Part shown: piece by piece, positions 54,233-63,229 of the stretch
Layout: each line of letters begins with the position of its first letter
How positions within the stretch are numbered: the stretch's first letter is position 1
Assembly: GCF_009690905.1 (NCBI RefSeq)
Contig: NZ_VOSW01000003.1
Location: 1-64,000 of the forward strand
Length of the DNA stretch: 64,000 nucleotides
Direction: 5' to 3'
Origin: Paraburkholderia madseniana
Lineage (GTDB): Bacteria; Pseudomonadota; Gammaproteobacteria; Burkholderiales; Burkholderiaceae
Notes under the pieces: model-generated
What the model was told of the DNA's origin: nothing
What the model saw: only the letters and a program-made list of their open reading frames with translations
Databases searched by the model: none
Translations under genes and position numbers: made by a program

Positions 54233-55027
54233 TCACGCAATCGTATCCACCACGCCGCCGTCCACCCGCAAGGCCGCGCCTGTGGTTGCCGAAGCCTGCT
54301 GCGAGCACACATACACGACCATGTTCGCGATTTCTTCCGTGCTTGCCGGCCGCTGGATGATCGAACTGCGGCGATGCGCGCGCACGAAATCGATGCCGAC
54401 CTGTTCGACCGTTTTGCCTTGCGCCTTCGCCGTCTCTTCCACCATCGCCCGAAAGCCGTCCGACAAAGTGGGGCCCGGCAGCACGGCGTTCACCGTCACG
54501 CCCGTGCCGGCGGCCTGTTTGGCGATGCCACGCGCGATGCTCAATTGCGCGGTCTTCGAGAAACCGTACGCGAGCATGTCGGGGGGAATGTTCAGTGCCG
54601 ACTCCGACGAGATGAACACCACGCGCCCCCACTTGCGTTCCATCATGCCCTTGAGGTAGCCACGCGTCAGCCTTACGCCTGACATCACGTTGACCTGGAA
54701 ATAGCGCGCCCAGTCGTCGTCGGTGGTGGTGAAAACGTCGCCGGGGCCATACACGCCCAGATTGTTCACGAGGATGTCCGCTTGCGGGACGGCTTTCGCC
54801 AGCGCGTCGCAGCCCTCGGGCGTGCTGAGGTCGCCGGCGAACCCGCGTAGCTTTGGCGTGGGAACAGTCTTAAGAATCGTGTCGATGGCGCGGTCCACCG
54901 CTTCCTGTTTGCGTCCATTGACAATGGTGGTCGCGCCTGCCGCCGCGATCCCTGTGGCGATCGCGAGGCCGATGCCCGCCGTGGATGCGCTGACAATGGC
55001 GGTTTTGCCCGATAGATCGATGATCAC
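54233..55027 (-). CDS. short-chain dehydrogenase/reductase
   Basis: A 264-residue classical SDR. The cofactor motif ASTAGIGLAIATG is near residue 15, NNLGVYG stands for NNAG, and the catalytic set is Ser (FISSES), Tyr and Lys (YGFSK). The C-terminus RVDGGVVDTIA is standard. It follows the molybdenum subunit gene by 77 nt on the same strand and may be the last gene of that operon, oxidising an alcohol or diol in the same path. NAD against NADP preference is not certain. Confidence 0.88.
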   Translation of the reverse strand: MIIDLSGKTAIVSASTAGIGLAIATGIAAAGATTIVNGRKQEAVDRAIDTILKTVPTPKLRGFAGDLSTPEGCDALAKAVPQADILVNNLGVYGPGDVFTTTDDDWARYFQVNVMSGVRLTRGYLKGMMERKWGRVVFISSESALNIPPDMLAYGFSKTAQLSIARGIAKQAAGTGVTVNAVLPGPTLSDGFRAMVEETAKAQGKTVEQVGIDFVRAHRRSSIIQRPASTEEIANMVVYVCSQQASATTGAALRVDGGVVDTIA

Positions 55028-55104
55028 TGGCGTGTTCCTTGTAGAAACGTTACTGATATCCGCGACGCAGCTCCACCTTGTGCAAGCTGCGCCGTGCGGA
55101 TTCT

Positions 55105-57369
55105 TTATACGTCAATCAGACGGCGCAGGTTATCGCCACCCAGGGGCATGTCGCGCAAGCGCTTTCCAGTCGCATCGAACAACGCGTTGCCGAGCGCGCC
55201 GGCGGTCGGACCCATCGACGCTTCTGCAGCCCCGAGAAACGGCAAGCCCGGCCGATTGATCAGATGCACGTTCAAACCGCGCGGCACGGCGGAATACCGC
55301 AGGATCGGGTAGCTGCTCCAGTCGAAGCTGCGGATTCTCGCTGTGTCGAATTGCAATTGTTCATAAAGTGTCCAACTGGTGGATTGAATCAGGCCGCCCT
55401 CGATCTGGTTGCGGATGCCGTCGGGGCTGACGATCTGCCCCGCGTCCACCGCCACTTCGGCGTGTTCGAGAATCACCTGGCCCGTCTCGGGCACCACGGA
55501 TATCTCCACGGCCATCGCCACATACGACATCAGATTCTTGTACTTTCCGAACGCAAAGCCGACGCCATGATTGGCCTTGCGCGGCGCGCGCGGCCAGCCG
55601 AATTTTTCGGCCGCGAGCCGGATCACGTCGCGCGCGCGCGGATCCTGCATATGCTTGAGCCGGAACGCGACGGGGTCGGCGCCGGCCGCGGCGGCCAACT
55701 CGTCCATGAACGTCTCAATCGTGAAGACGTTCATATGTGCGCCGAGCGAGCGCATCGCCGACGTTTGCAACGGCATGGTCGGCGAGAAGTTGTTCATCAC
55801 GTGCATGTTGGGGAACGCGTACAGCGGAATCGCGTTGCGGTCGCCGCCGCCTTCGGGTTGCACCATCGGCACCGACGGCGCCGGCACGAAGGGTTTTTCC
55901 AGCATTTGCGCGGGAAGAAGCCGCCCCGCGTTCACGATCCGCTCGTTGTGCGAGCTGCTCCACAGCGCGTAATCCCAGTTGACGATGCTGCCACTCGCGT
56001 CGAGCGATGCGCTCACTTCGGTGACCATGGCGGGTGTGAAGTGATCCCAGGTATGCTCCTGTTCGCGCATCCATTGCACGCGAACCGGCTGGCCTGCCAT
56101 CTCGCGGGCGATCAAGGCGGCGTGCGTGGCTACGTCGTCCGCGCCGTTGTGCCCATAGCAGCCCGATCCTTCGACGTGAACGCAGCGCACATTCTCTTTC
56201 GGCAGCGACAGCATTTCCGCGAGCGCATCGCGCAGCGGATAGACGCCTTGCGAGTGCGTCCAGACCGTCATGGTGCCGTCCTTGAAATGCGCGACCGAGC
56301 AGGATGGCCCGATCGAACCGTGCAGCATGTAGTGCTTGGTGTACTTCGCGCTCAGCGTTTTGACGGGCGCGCCGGCTGCATTGTGCGTGTTCGCGATCTC
56401 GATGTGTTGCGTGGAAATCGTTTTCAGATCGCGGTGTACGGTAGCCGGGTCGGGCAACGTGCGTCCGGCGCTCCACTGACTTCCCGCGGCCAGCGCGCGT
56501 TGCGCCTGCACCGCCTGCCATTCGCCTTTGGCGACCACGGCCAGCATGCTGCCGTCCCTGATCACCTTGACGACGCCCGGCATTTTCAGAATCTCGGGCG
56601 TATTGGTTTGCAGCAGCTTCGCAGCATAAACCGGCGGCAGCACCACCCGCGCATGCAGCATGCCCGGCATCGACATGTCCTGCACATAGCTCGGGCCGCC
56701 CGTCACCTTGCCCGGGATATCCAGGCGCGGCAATGATGTGCCGATCGTCACGAACCTGGCTGGGTCTTTCAACGGCGACACCGGCGTTGCCATGCGATGG
56801 AGATCCACCGCGCCGACCGCCTGACCGTACGTCATCGTGCGGCCGTCGGGTGCCTTGATGACCGCGTCCTGAACTTGCAGCACGCCGCTCTCGACGCCGA
56901 AGTGTTTGGCCGCCGCATCGACGAGCAGGCCGCGCACCTGGGCGGAGGCGTTCAGCAAGGCGCTGCCGCTGTCGACGATGGTGTGGCTGCCCGCCGTGAG
57001 TCCCTCGTCCGGCGAGGCGCCCGTATCGGCGGTCAAGAACGTGATCAGCGAGGGTGCCATGTTCAGCTCTTCGGCTGCGATTTGCAGCAGCGCAGTGCGC
57101 ACGCCGGTGCCTAATTCCACCTTGCCGGTGTAGACAGTCACCTTGCCTGCGGGATCGATCTTGATCCATGCATCGAGAAACGGATTGGTCTTCAGGCTGC
57201 CCGCGAGCGTTTCGGTCGCTTTGGCCACGTGTACCGCAGCACCTTCGTCCGCGATCACCTCCTGCGCCATGGCCTTGATGCCGGGGAACAGACTGAAGCT
57301 CACCACGAGCGCGCCGGACATCATGAAGCGGCGGCGTCCCTCGTTGATATCGTCTTCTTTGACGCTCAT
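55105..57369 (-). CDS. xanthine-dehydrogenase-family molybdopterin subunit (isoquinoline 1-oxidoreductase beta / aldehyde dehydrogenase type)
   Basis: A 754-residue Mo subunit. The ATG at 57369 overlaps the 2Fe-2S gene by 4 nt. GRRRFMMSGALVVSFSLFPG is a Tat signal, so the enzyme works in the periplasm. Family motifs are VYTGKVELGTGVRTALLQIA (about 75), RSLGAHMNVFTIETFMDELA (about 540) and, at the end, GAAEASMGPTAGALGNAL with the catalytic Glu position. Together with the small subunit and a cytochrome c it forms a membrane dehydrogenase that hydroxylates an N-heterocycle or oxidises an aldehyde. Confidence 0.88.
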   Translation of the reverse strand: MSVKEDDINEGRRRFMMSGALVVSFSLFPGIKAMAQEVIADEGAAVHVAKATETLAGSLKTNPFLDAWIKIDPAGKVTVYTGKVELGTGVRTALLQIAAEELNMAPSLITFLTADTGASPDEGLTAGSHTIVDSGSALLNASAQVRGLLVDAAAKHFGVESGVLQVQDAVIKAPDGRTMTYGQAVGAVDLHRMATPVSPLKDPARFVTIGTSLPRLDIPGKVTGGPSYVQDMSMPGMLHARVVLPPVYAAKLLQTNTPEILKMPGVVKVIRDGSMLAVVAKGEWQAVQAQRALAAGSQWSAGRTLPDPATVHRDLKTISTQHIEIANTHNAAGAPVKTLSAKYTKHYMLHGSIGPSCSVAHFKDGTMTVWTHSQGVYPLRDALAEMLSLPKENVRCVHVEGSGCYGHNGADDVATHAALIAREMAGQPVRVQWMREQEHTWDHFTPAMVTEVSASLDASGSIVNWDYALWSSSHNERIVNAGRLLPAQMLEKPFVPAPSVPMVQPEGGGDRNAIPLYAFPNMHVMNNFSPTMPLQTSAMRSLGAHMNVFTIETFMDELAAAAGADPVAFRLKHMQDPRARDVIRLAAEKFGWPRAPRKANHGVGFAFGKYKNLMSYVAMAVEISVVPETGQVILEHAEVAVDAGQIVSPDGIRNQIEGGLIQSTSWTLYEQLQFDTARIRSFDWSSYPILRYSAVPRGLNVHLINRPGLPFLGAAEASMGPTAGALGNALFDATGKRLRDMPLGGDNLRRLIDV

Positions 57370-57878
57370 TGCGTGCCTCCATGGGTCACCGCGCCTTGAG
57401 GCGGGGCGGGCGTAGCGTCGGGTGCGGGCAGGTGCGCGACTTCGCGGATCGCGGCGAGGATGCGCATGTGGGTACCGCAACGGCAAAGATTCGGCTCCAT
57501 GTGTTCGCGCAGCTCATTCTCGGTCGGCCGCGGATTGCGCTCGAGCAGCGCCTGAGCGCGCATGATCATGCCGGCGATGCAATAGCCGCACTGCGCGGCC
57601 TGATGTTCGATGAACGACTTCTGCAGCGGGCCGGGATGCTCGGCGGTGCCGAGACTCTCGATCGTGCGCACGGGGCGGCTGCCGATCGACGACACGGGCA
57701 TCAGGCAGGAAAATGCGGCCTTGTCGCCCACGATCACCGTGCACGCGCCGCATTGTCCAAGACCGCAGCCGAACTTGGCGCCGTGCAGGTGCAGGTCGTT
57801 GCGCAGTGCGTAAAGCAGTGGCGTCGACGGATCGATATCCAGCGCGTGCTGCACGCCATTGACAGTAAGGTTGATCAT
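57366..57878 (-). CDS. 2Fe-2S subunit of the molybdenum hydroxylase
   Basis: A 170-residue iron-sulfur protein. A plant-type 2Fe-2S domain (KFGCGLGQCGACTVIVGDKA) is followed by the helical domain with the second cluster (QCGYCIAGMIMRA, then EPNLCRCGTHMRI). This is the IorA/CoxS pattern. It overlaps both the cytochrome gene and the Mo subunit gene by 4 nt and transfers electrons from the Mo site to the cytochrome c. The tail is proline-rich. Confidence 0.93.
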   Translation of the reverse strand: MINLTVNGVQHALDIDPSTPLLYALRNDLHLHGAKFGCGLGQCGACTVIVGDKAAFSCLMPVSSIGSRPVRTIESLGTAEHPGPLQKSFIEHQAAQCGYCIAGMIMRAQALLERNPRPTENELREHMEPNLCRCGTHMRILAAIREVAHLPAPDATPAPPQGAVTHGGTQ

Positions 57879-59164
57879 CGCGCGTTATTCTCCTTTCTGA
57901 CTTTGACCACCGTGTCCTCGACGTCCTTCCACTCTCCGCGCTGCGAATAGGTCGCGCGGATATAGGACACCAGGTCGGCGATCTGCTGGTCACTGTAGAT
58001 TTCGCTAAAGGACGGCATGTAGTTCATGCTGTCCTCGCCGTGCCAGCCATTGCCGCTGAGAATCATCTGGGCGGCGTTGCGGGGTGTTGTTGCGTTGACG
58101 GCGGTGCTGAACGCCAGCGTGGGGCGCTCGCCGATCGATTGCATCGGCGCGGCGGGGCCGTGGCACTGCGCGCACGATGCGCCGAACAGGGTCGCGCCGC
58201 GTTGCGCCGCAGGCGACGCATCGGCGTGATCGACGCCCTCGGCAGCGGCATCCATGACGGCCGGGCGCGCTTTCTGAATCGACAGGATGTAAGTGGCAAT
58301 CGCCTGCACGTCCTCTTCGGGTACCGTAGCGAGGTCACGCGTGACGGGCAGCATCGGGCCGGCCGCGGCGCCGTGTTCGCTGGCGCGGCCGCTGCGCAGA
58401 TACGTGACGAGCTGTTCCTGGGTCCAGGGCTTCGGCGCCGCGCTGAGTGCATTCAGCGGGGGAGCTTCCCAGCCGTCGACGATGCCGCCGTCGAATGCAT
58501 GTCCCAGCTTTTCACCGCCAATCGCGTTGAGCGGCGAATGGCACGAGGCACAGTGACCGAGGCCGTCCACCAGCAGCTTGCCGCGATTCCACTCGGCATC
58601 TTTCGAAACATCCGCAGCCCGTTCGCCGGGGTGCAGGAACAAGATGTTCCAGAAGGCCAGCAAAGGCCGGAAGTTCAACGGGAAGATCAGGTCGTTGGCA
58701 GGCGCACTCGCGTTGACCGGCTCGCGCGTCATCAGGTACGCGTAGGCGGCTGAAATGTCGCCATCGGACATGCGCGTGAAGTGAATATAAGGAAACGCGG
58801 GATAGAGCAGGTGACCGTCGCGCGAGACGCCGTGGCGCACTGCTCGCGTGAATGCTTCGAGCGACCAGCTGCCGATGCCGGTTTCGACATCGGGCGTGAG
58901 ATTGGTCGCGTAGATGGTGCCGAACGGGGTGGCGAGCGGCAGGCCCCCCGCGAACGGTTTGCCGCCCTTCGCGGTGTGACACACGATACAGTCGCCGAGC
59001 GCCACGACGCGCGCGCCGGCGAGCTTTGTCTGCGCGTCGAACGACGATGCCGCCGGCGGGCTGATCGGTGCGATGGCGGGTTTCCAAACCAGCAATGCGA
59101 CGACGATCAGCGCGGCCACGATGACCACGCCGCCTAACGTCAGCAATCTAGACTTGCGAGTCAT
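57875..59164 (-). CDS. membrane-anchored tri-haem cytochrome c
   Basis: A 429-residue cytochrome with one N-terminal helix (LLTLGGVVIVAALIVVALLV) as anchor and three haem motifs: CIVCH (about 58), CASCH (about 205) and CAQCH (about 335). Met ligands are likely in the distal part of each domain. This arrangement is known for the cytochrome subunit of acetic-acid-bacterial aldehyde and alcohol dehydrogenases. It is the first gene of the operon and carries electrons from the 2Fe-2S subunit to quinone or oxidase. Confidence 0.93.
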   Translation of the reverse strand: MTRKSRLLTLGGVVIVAALIVVALLVWKPAIAPISPPAASSFDAQTKLAGARVVALGDCIVCHTAKGGKPFAGGLPLATPFGTIYATNLTPDVETGIGSWSLEAFTRAVRHGVSRDGHLLYPAFPYIHFTRMSDGDISAAYAYLMTREPVNASAPANDLIFPLNFRPLLAFWNILFLHPGERAADVSKDAEWNRGKLLVDGLGHCASCHSPLNAIGGEKLGHAFDGGIVDGWEAPPLNALSAAPKPWTQEQLVTYLRSGRASEHGAAAGPMLPVTRDLATVPEEDVQAIATYILSIQKARPAVMDAAAEGVDHADASPAAQRGATLFGASCAQCHGPAAPMQSIGERPTLAFSTAVNATTPRNAAQMILSGNGWHGEDSMNYMPSFSEIYSDQQIADLVSYIRATYSQRGEWKDVEDTVVKVRKENNAR

Positions 59165-59301
59165 TCATGCACCTGTCGGAGAAATTCTGATTCAAAGAAT
59201 GCACAAGCGTTAAGCTGTGCGTCACTCAGATAGCGTGACTGATGTTGATCAGCGTATCGCCAACGTCGCGGAATTTCCTGAAGCTAGGCTGAAATCTTGT
59301 T

Positions 59302-59347
59302 AACCGGACCACGCGCGGACCACGCGCGCACCGCGCGCCGTCCGGTT
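59302..59347. terminator. hairpin after the MFS gene, with tandem repeat
   Basis: AACCGGAC (59302-59309) pairs with GTCCGGTT (59340-59347), and the interior includes GCGCGC segments that can extend the stem. The interior also contains GGACCACGCGC twice in tandem. It lies between the minus-strand MFS gene end (59366) and the cytochrome promoter region. Confidence 0.6.
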
Positions 59348-59365
59348 GTCTGCGGAAAGAGGCAG

Positions 59366-60580
59366 TCAAGCGATGCTGGCGGCGTGCGGACGGCCGATCG
59401 CGAGGTAGTGCGCCAGTGCGATGAGCGGGAAGGCCGTGGCTGCGCCGGCGACCAGCGGCCAGCCACCGTGTTCGTAGAGCGGGCTGGCGAGCGCCGAACC
59501 GAAAGCACCGCCGACGAAGATGCTGGTCATATACAGCGCGTTCAAGCGGTTTCTGCTCGCCGCATGCAACGCATAGATTTCGCGTTGGCCGAGCACCATG
59601 TTCATCTGCACGGCGAAATCGAGGATGATGCCGGTCGCGACGAGTCCGAACACACCCCACGCCGGATGGATCAGTGCGGGCATGTAAGCAAGGGCGCCCA
59701 CCACGAGTGCTATCAGCGTCGCGCGCACTGTGTGACCCGCATCGGCCAGATGTCCGGCCACCGGCGCCGAGGTTGCGCCGATCGCACCGACCAGCGCGAA
59801 GACGGCGATCGCGGTTTGCGAGAGTCCGTAATGCCGCGTCAACTCCACCGGGATCGCGGTCCAGAAGAGACTGAACGAAGCGAACATCAGCCCCTGGTAG
59901 AACGAGCGGTGACGCAGAACCGGCATCGTGCGGACCAGGTGGCCGAGCGAGCCGATCAGTTCGAAGTAGGTGGCCTTGTGGTCCGGTTGGCGCGGCGGAA
60001 TAGTCAGCGCCAGCACGGTGGTGACGATCGCCATCAGCACCGCCGCGGAACCGAACACCGCGCGCCAGCCGAAGTGCCCGGCCACCAGGCTCGAGATCGG
60101 ACGAGACAGCAGAATGCCGAGCAAGAGGCCGCTCATGATGGTGCCGACCACCTTGCCGCGCGACTCGTCCGGCGCGAGATGCGCGGCGAGCGGGATCAGA
60201 ATCTGTACGGCCACTGAGCTGAATCCAACCAGCAGCGAGATCGCGAGGAACCAGCCGGGTTGATGAGCGAAAGCCGCGGCACCGAGACTCACAATCGAGA
60301 CTAGCGCGGTGGTGATCATCAGCTTGCGGTTCTCCAGCAGGTCGCCGAGCGGCACCAGAAAGAACAGGCCGAATGCGTAGCCGATCTGCGTGAGTGAAAC
60401 GATCATGCTGGCTGTATTGCCGGACATGTGAATGTCCGGTGCGATCAGTTCGGTGATCGGTTGTGCGTAGTACAGGTTCGCGACGATAGCGCCGCAACAG
60501 AACGCGAACAACGCGATCAGACTACGCGTCATTTTGACGTGGCCTGTGCCGCCCGCCGTGGTGGATGCCTGGGTTGACAT
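59366..60580 (-). CDS. MFS transporter
   Basis: A 404-residue carrier with twelve hydrophobic segments. FLVPLGDLLENRKLMITTA is the loop 2-3 signature, and helix 1 contains AFCCGAIVANLYYAQPITEL, the pattern of YfcJ/YnfM-like efflux or uptake carriers. AGGAGTTG lies before the ATG. It follows the FAD monooxygenase by 39 nt and probably shares its transcript, exporting or importing the substrate. Drug export is an alternative. Confidence 0.88.
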   Translation of the reverse strand: MSTQASTTAGGTGHVKMTRSLIALFAFCCGAIVANLYYAQPITELIAPDIHMSGNTASMIVSLTQIGYAFGLFFLVPLGDLLENRKLMITTALVSIVSLGAAAFAHQPGWFLAISLLVGFSSVAVQILIPLAAHLAPDESRGKVVGTIMSGLLLGILLSRPISSLVAGHFGWRAVFGSAAVLMAIVTTVLALTIPPRQPDHKATYFELIGSLGHLVRTMPVLRHRSFYQGLMFASFSLFWTAIPVELTRHYGLSQTAIAVFALVGAIGATSAPVAGHLADAGHTVRATLIALVVGALAYMPALIHPAWGVFGLVATGIILDFAVQMNMVLGQREIYALHAASRNRLNALYMTSIFVGGAFGSALASPLYEHGGWPLVAGAATAFPLIALAHYLAIGRPHAASIA

Positions 60581-60619
60581 GACAACTCCTTGAAGTAGAA
60601 GAACTGGAAAATCCGGATA

Positions 60620-61768
60620 TCAGCGGGCGATGTTCATTAACCGGTTGCCCAGCGAAATACCCAGATCGGTCATCAGCCTGCCGCGTTGCAACTGTTGGTT
60701 CTCCCAACGTTTGAGGGCGGTGTCGATCGTTGCGCCGCTGTGCCATGTCGATGACAACGCAAGCGCCAAAGAATGGGCATTGGCCGCGGCCTTCGCGGTG
60801 CTGCCCGCCGTGTGTGGACGCGGAACGGATGCGGCGTCGCCGAGCAGGATCGCCCGGCCGAACACCATCTTCGGCGAGCGCAGGTCGACGATGGGTTGCA
60901 TGAACGGATCATCGGTCGCGTCGGCGAGGGCGCGAAAGGTCGGCGCGAGCAGCGCGCGTGCGTCGTCCCGCAGTTGTGCGATGTCCGCGCTTTTGGTCGT
61001 GCCCGGCGGCAAGGAGAACGCGCGCGCAACGCCGTGGCGGTCGACCAGTAGCTCGTCGAGTTTTTCGCGGCTGTATTTGCGGTACCACACCCAGTTCCAG
61101 CGGCGCGCTCCGACTGTGGTCGAATCGCCCTCGCCCGGAATCAGATAGGCGAGAGCGGAGTGCCCACCGCCGTCCTGAAACGTGAACCGGTCACGCAGCA
61201 TGTCCGCTGCGCGCCGCGGCAGATCGGGTTCGTCGACGAGTCCGCGCCATGCCACGTAGCCCGCGTAGGCTGGCAGGATATCGGGCAGCAGGCGCTGCCT
61301 GAGGGTGGAACGTATGCCGTCGGCGCCGATCAGCAAATCCGCCTGCTCGCTGCGGCCGCTCTCGAACTGCGCGACGATCTGCTCGCCTTCCATGCGGAAG
61401 TCGACAAAGGTCTCGCCTGCGTGCACGGCCGCCGCAGGTAGCGCATTTTTCATGGCGCGGTACAGCAGGCTCCATGACGTCTGCATCTGCGGCATGTGCG
61501 GTCGTTCGACGATGTTGTCTTCGCGGTCCAGATAGATGCGCTCGCCCGACGCCACGCCAGGCGGGTTCGGCAATGGAACGCGGGCAAAATGGAGCGCATC
61601 CAGCACATCCGGCTGAAGCACGACGCCGCCGCCGCGGCTTTCCAGCTCGTTTGGCGATGTTTCGAACACGTCGACCTGCCAGCCGGCCGCCCGCAAGGTG
61701 GTGGCCGCGAGCAGCCCACCGAGCGAACCGCCGATCACGACCGCGCGGGGTTTCTCAAGCGATCTCAT
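60620..61768 (-). CDS. FAD-dependent aromatic-ring monooxygenase (2,6-dihydroxypyridine hydroxylase type)
   Basis: A 382-residue flavoprotein; the ATG at 61768 starts MRSLEKPRAVVIGGSLGGLL. The motifs are GGSLGG (FAD), LLIGADGIRSTLRQRL (DG) and AILLGDAASVPRPHTAGST (GD). It is a paralogue of the gene at 34334, sharing YAGYVAWRGLVDE and RRWNWVWYRKY. Divergent transcription from the LysR gene at 61961 and an MFS gene behind it suggest an inducible catabolic unit. Confidence 0.88.
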   Translation of the reverse strand: MRSLEKPRAVVIGGSLGGLLAATTLRAAGWQVDVFETSPNELESRGGGVVLQPDVLDALHFARVPLPNPPGVASGERIYLDREDNIVERPHMPQMQTSWSLLYRAMKNALPAAAVHAGETFVDFRMEGEQIVAQFESGRSEQADLLIGADGIRSTLRQRLLPDILPAYAGYVAWRGLVDEPDLPRRAADMLRDRFTFQDGGGHSALAYLIPGEGDSTTVGARRWNWVWYRKYSREKLDELLVDRHGVARAFSLPPGTTKSADIAQLRDDARALLAPTFRALADATDDPFMQPIVDLRSPKMVFGRAILLGDAASVPRPHTAGSTAKAAANAHSLALALSSTWHSGATIDTALKRWENQQLQRGRLMTDLGISLGNRLMNIAR

Positions 61769-61960
61769 GCTGCGTTCCTTTGCTCTGCGGAACGCCACGG
61801 ACAAGTGACGTCGTAGTTGAACTCGACCTGAATGGCTCGCATGTTGCACCCCTCACTAGGTAATGAATGCAGCTTATGCGTTGCGTTGAATTTGTAGAAT
61901 GTGTCTAAAATGCAACCTGGCGTTGCGTTATTCGCAACCAAACCGTCGATAAGGCCAAGC

Positions 61961-62881
61961 ATGGACAAACTCCTCGCCCTGAATACGTTGCTGGAAGTGG
62001 CCGACGCCGGCGGCTTTTCAAAGGCTGCACAACGTCTCGGGGTGGCCACGTCGTCTGTTACGCGTCTGATGGACTCGCTGGAGGTCTCCCTGGGCACCGC
62101 GCTGCTGACCCGCACACCCAGAAAGGTCAGCCTCACGGACGCCGGCATTGCGTACGTCGAGCAGGTCGGCAAGGTGCTCGACGATCTGGCCGAAGCGGAC
62201 GAGAGCGTCTTCGACAGTGGCGCGTTGCCGGTCGGTTCGCTCAGAATTTCGGTACCGTCCACTTACAGCCGCTTGCGGCTTGCGCCGCATCTGGCGGCAT
62301 TCCTTTCCGAGAATCCGCGCGTGTTTCTCGACGTCGTCGTGGCCGATCACTTTGTCGATCTCGCGCTCGACCGGATCGACGTCGCGATCCGGATCGGGCT
62401 GCCCGATCGTGACGCCAACGTGATCGTCAGAAGGCTGGCGAACAATCTGCGCTACGTCGTGGCAAGCCACGACTACCTGGAGCGCAGCGGCACGCCTCAG
62501 ACACCGCAAGCGCTCGAAGCTCACGAGTGCCTTCGTGTCGCGTACGGCGGCGGCTACCGCACCCGCCAGGTCTGGACCTTCCGGCGGGACAGCGTCGAAC
62601 AGCGCGTCGAGGTGCGCGGCCATCTGTTGTCGAACAGTCTCGACCTCCTGCTTGAGGCGGTGATGGCGGGGCGCGGCGTCGCCTTGCTGCCCGAATGGCT
62701 GGTCGGCGCCGAGATTCGCGCGGGGCGCCTGATGCGCCTCCTCGAGACTTTCGATGCGAGCCCTCATCAAGGTGATGCAGTCGTCTATGCCGCCTATCTG
62801 CCCAATCGCCGTCACTCCAGCAAAGTGCGCTCGCTTCTTCAGTTTCTGGAAGCCCGGCTTCATACCTCACCCGAAGGCTGA
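61961..62881 (+). CDS. LysR-family transcriptional regulator
   Basis: A 306-residue regulator. The ATG at 61961 (MDKLLALNTLLEVADAGGFS) follows AAGG at 6 nt. The HTH is SKAAQRLGVATSSVTRLMDS. The effector domain from about 90 has SLRISVPSTYSRLRLAPHL, and DRIDVAIRIG is typical of the DsdC/AphB-like group. It is divergent from the FAD monooxygenase across 190 bp that carry a GTTGC/GCAAC inverted repeat (about 61881-61917), a possible binding site. It likely controls the monooxygenase and MFS genes. Confidence 0.9.
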   Translation: MDKLLALNTLLEVADAGGFSKAAQRLGVATSSVTRLMDSLEVSLGTALLTRTPRKVSLTDAGIAYVEQVGKVLDDLAEADESVFDSGALPVGSLRISVPSTYSRLRLAPHLAAFLSENPRVFLDVVVADHFVDLALDRIDVAIRIGLPDRDANVIVRRLANNLRYVVASHDYLERSGTPQTPQALEAHECLRVAYGGGYRTRQVWTFRRDSVEQRVEVRGHLLSNSLDLLLEAVMAGRGVALLPEWLVGAEIRAGRLMRLLETFDASPHQGDAVVYAAYLPNRRHSSKVRSLLQFLEARLHTSPEG

Positions 62882-63229
62882 ACGGCGCCGCGCGATGCGC
62901 TGCTGCGGTAAGTGCTTCTTTCATGGAGAACCCATTTGATTGTGTCGATAGGTGCAACGTGCGTTCACGACTACGGGTGATTGAAGTGTAGGAATGCCGC
63001 GCACATAAAGTCCTGCAGAAAATGTGAAATGTTCTGAGCGGGCGGCGGCGAGGGCCGGGGCGGGATTAGCCGGGCTTCCCTTGTTGAAAGTCTTTTTTAA
63101 GAACTATTAAGGTTCTCGGGAAGGATTCTTTAGAAAGCCGTCGATAGAATGGATTTCAGTTTTTCTCGCACTTGAAGCGAGTGCGACATGTCTTCCCGTG
63201 TTCACAAATTATTTAGGACGTACAAAGCC
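62882..63229 (+). promoter_or_regulatory. intergenic region with conserved TTAAG-repeat element, copy C
   Basis: About 350 bases before the isochorismatase-fold gene. TTTAAGAACTATTAAGG followed by GAAGGATTCTTTAG (63096-63133) matches elements A and B in the TTAAG repeats (10-bp spacing) and in the GGA..TTTAG block. GATAGAAT shortly after may be a -10. No small gene is evident. Confidence 0.55.

Noticed and set aside
55078..56736. 552-codon plus-strand frame across the molybdenum subunit
   Set aside because: Antisense to a gene with clear family motifs and overlapping operon partners; translation is His/Arg-rich without domains.
59226..60497. 423-codon minus-strand frame overlapping the MFS gene in another frame
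   Set aside because: Arg-rich off-frame translation; the frame ending at 59366 encodes the real twelve-helix carrier.
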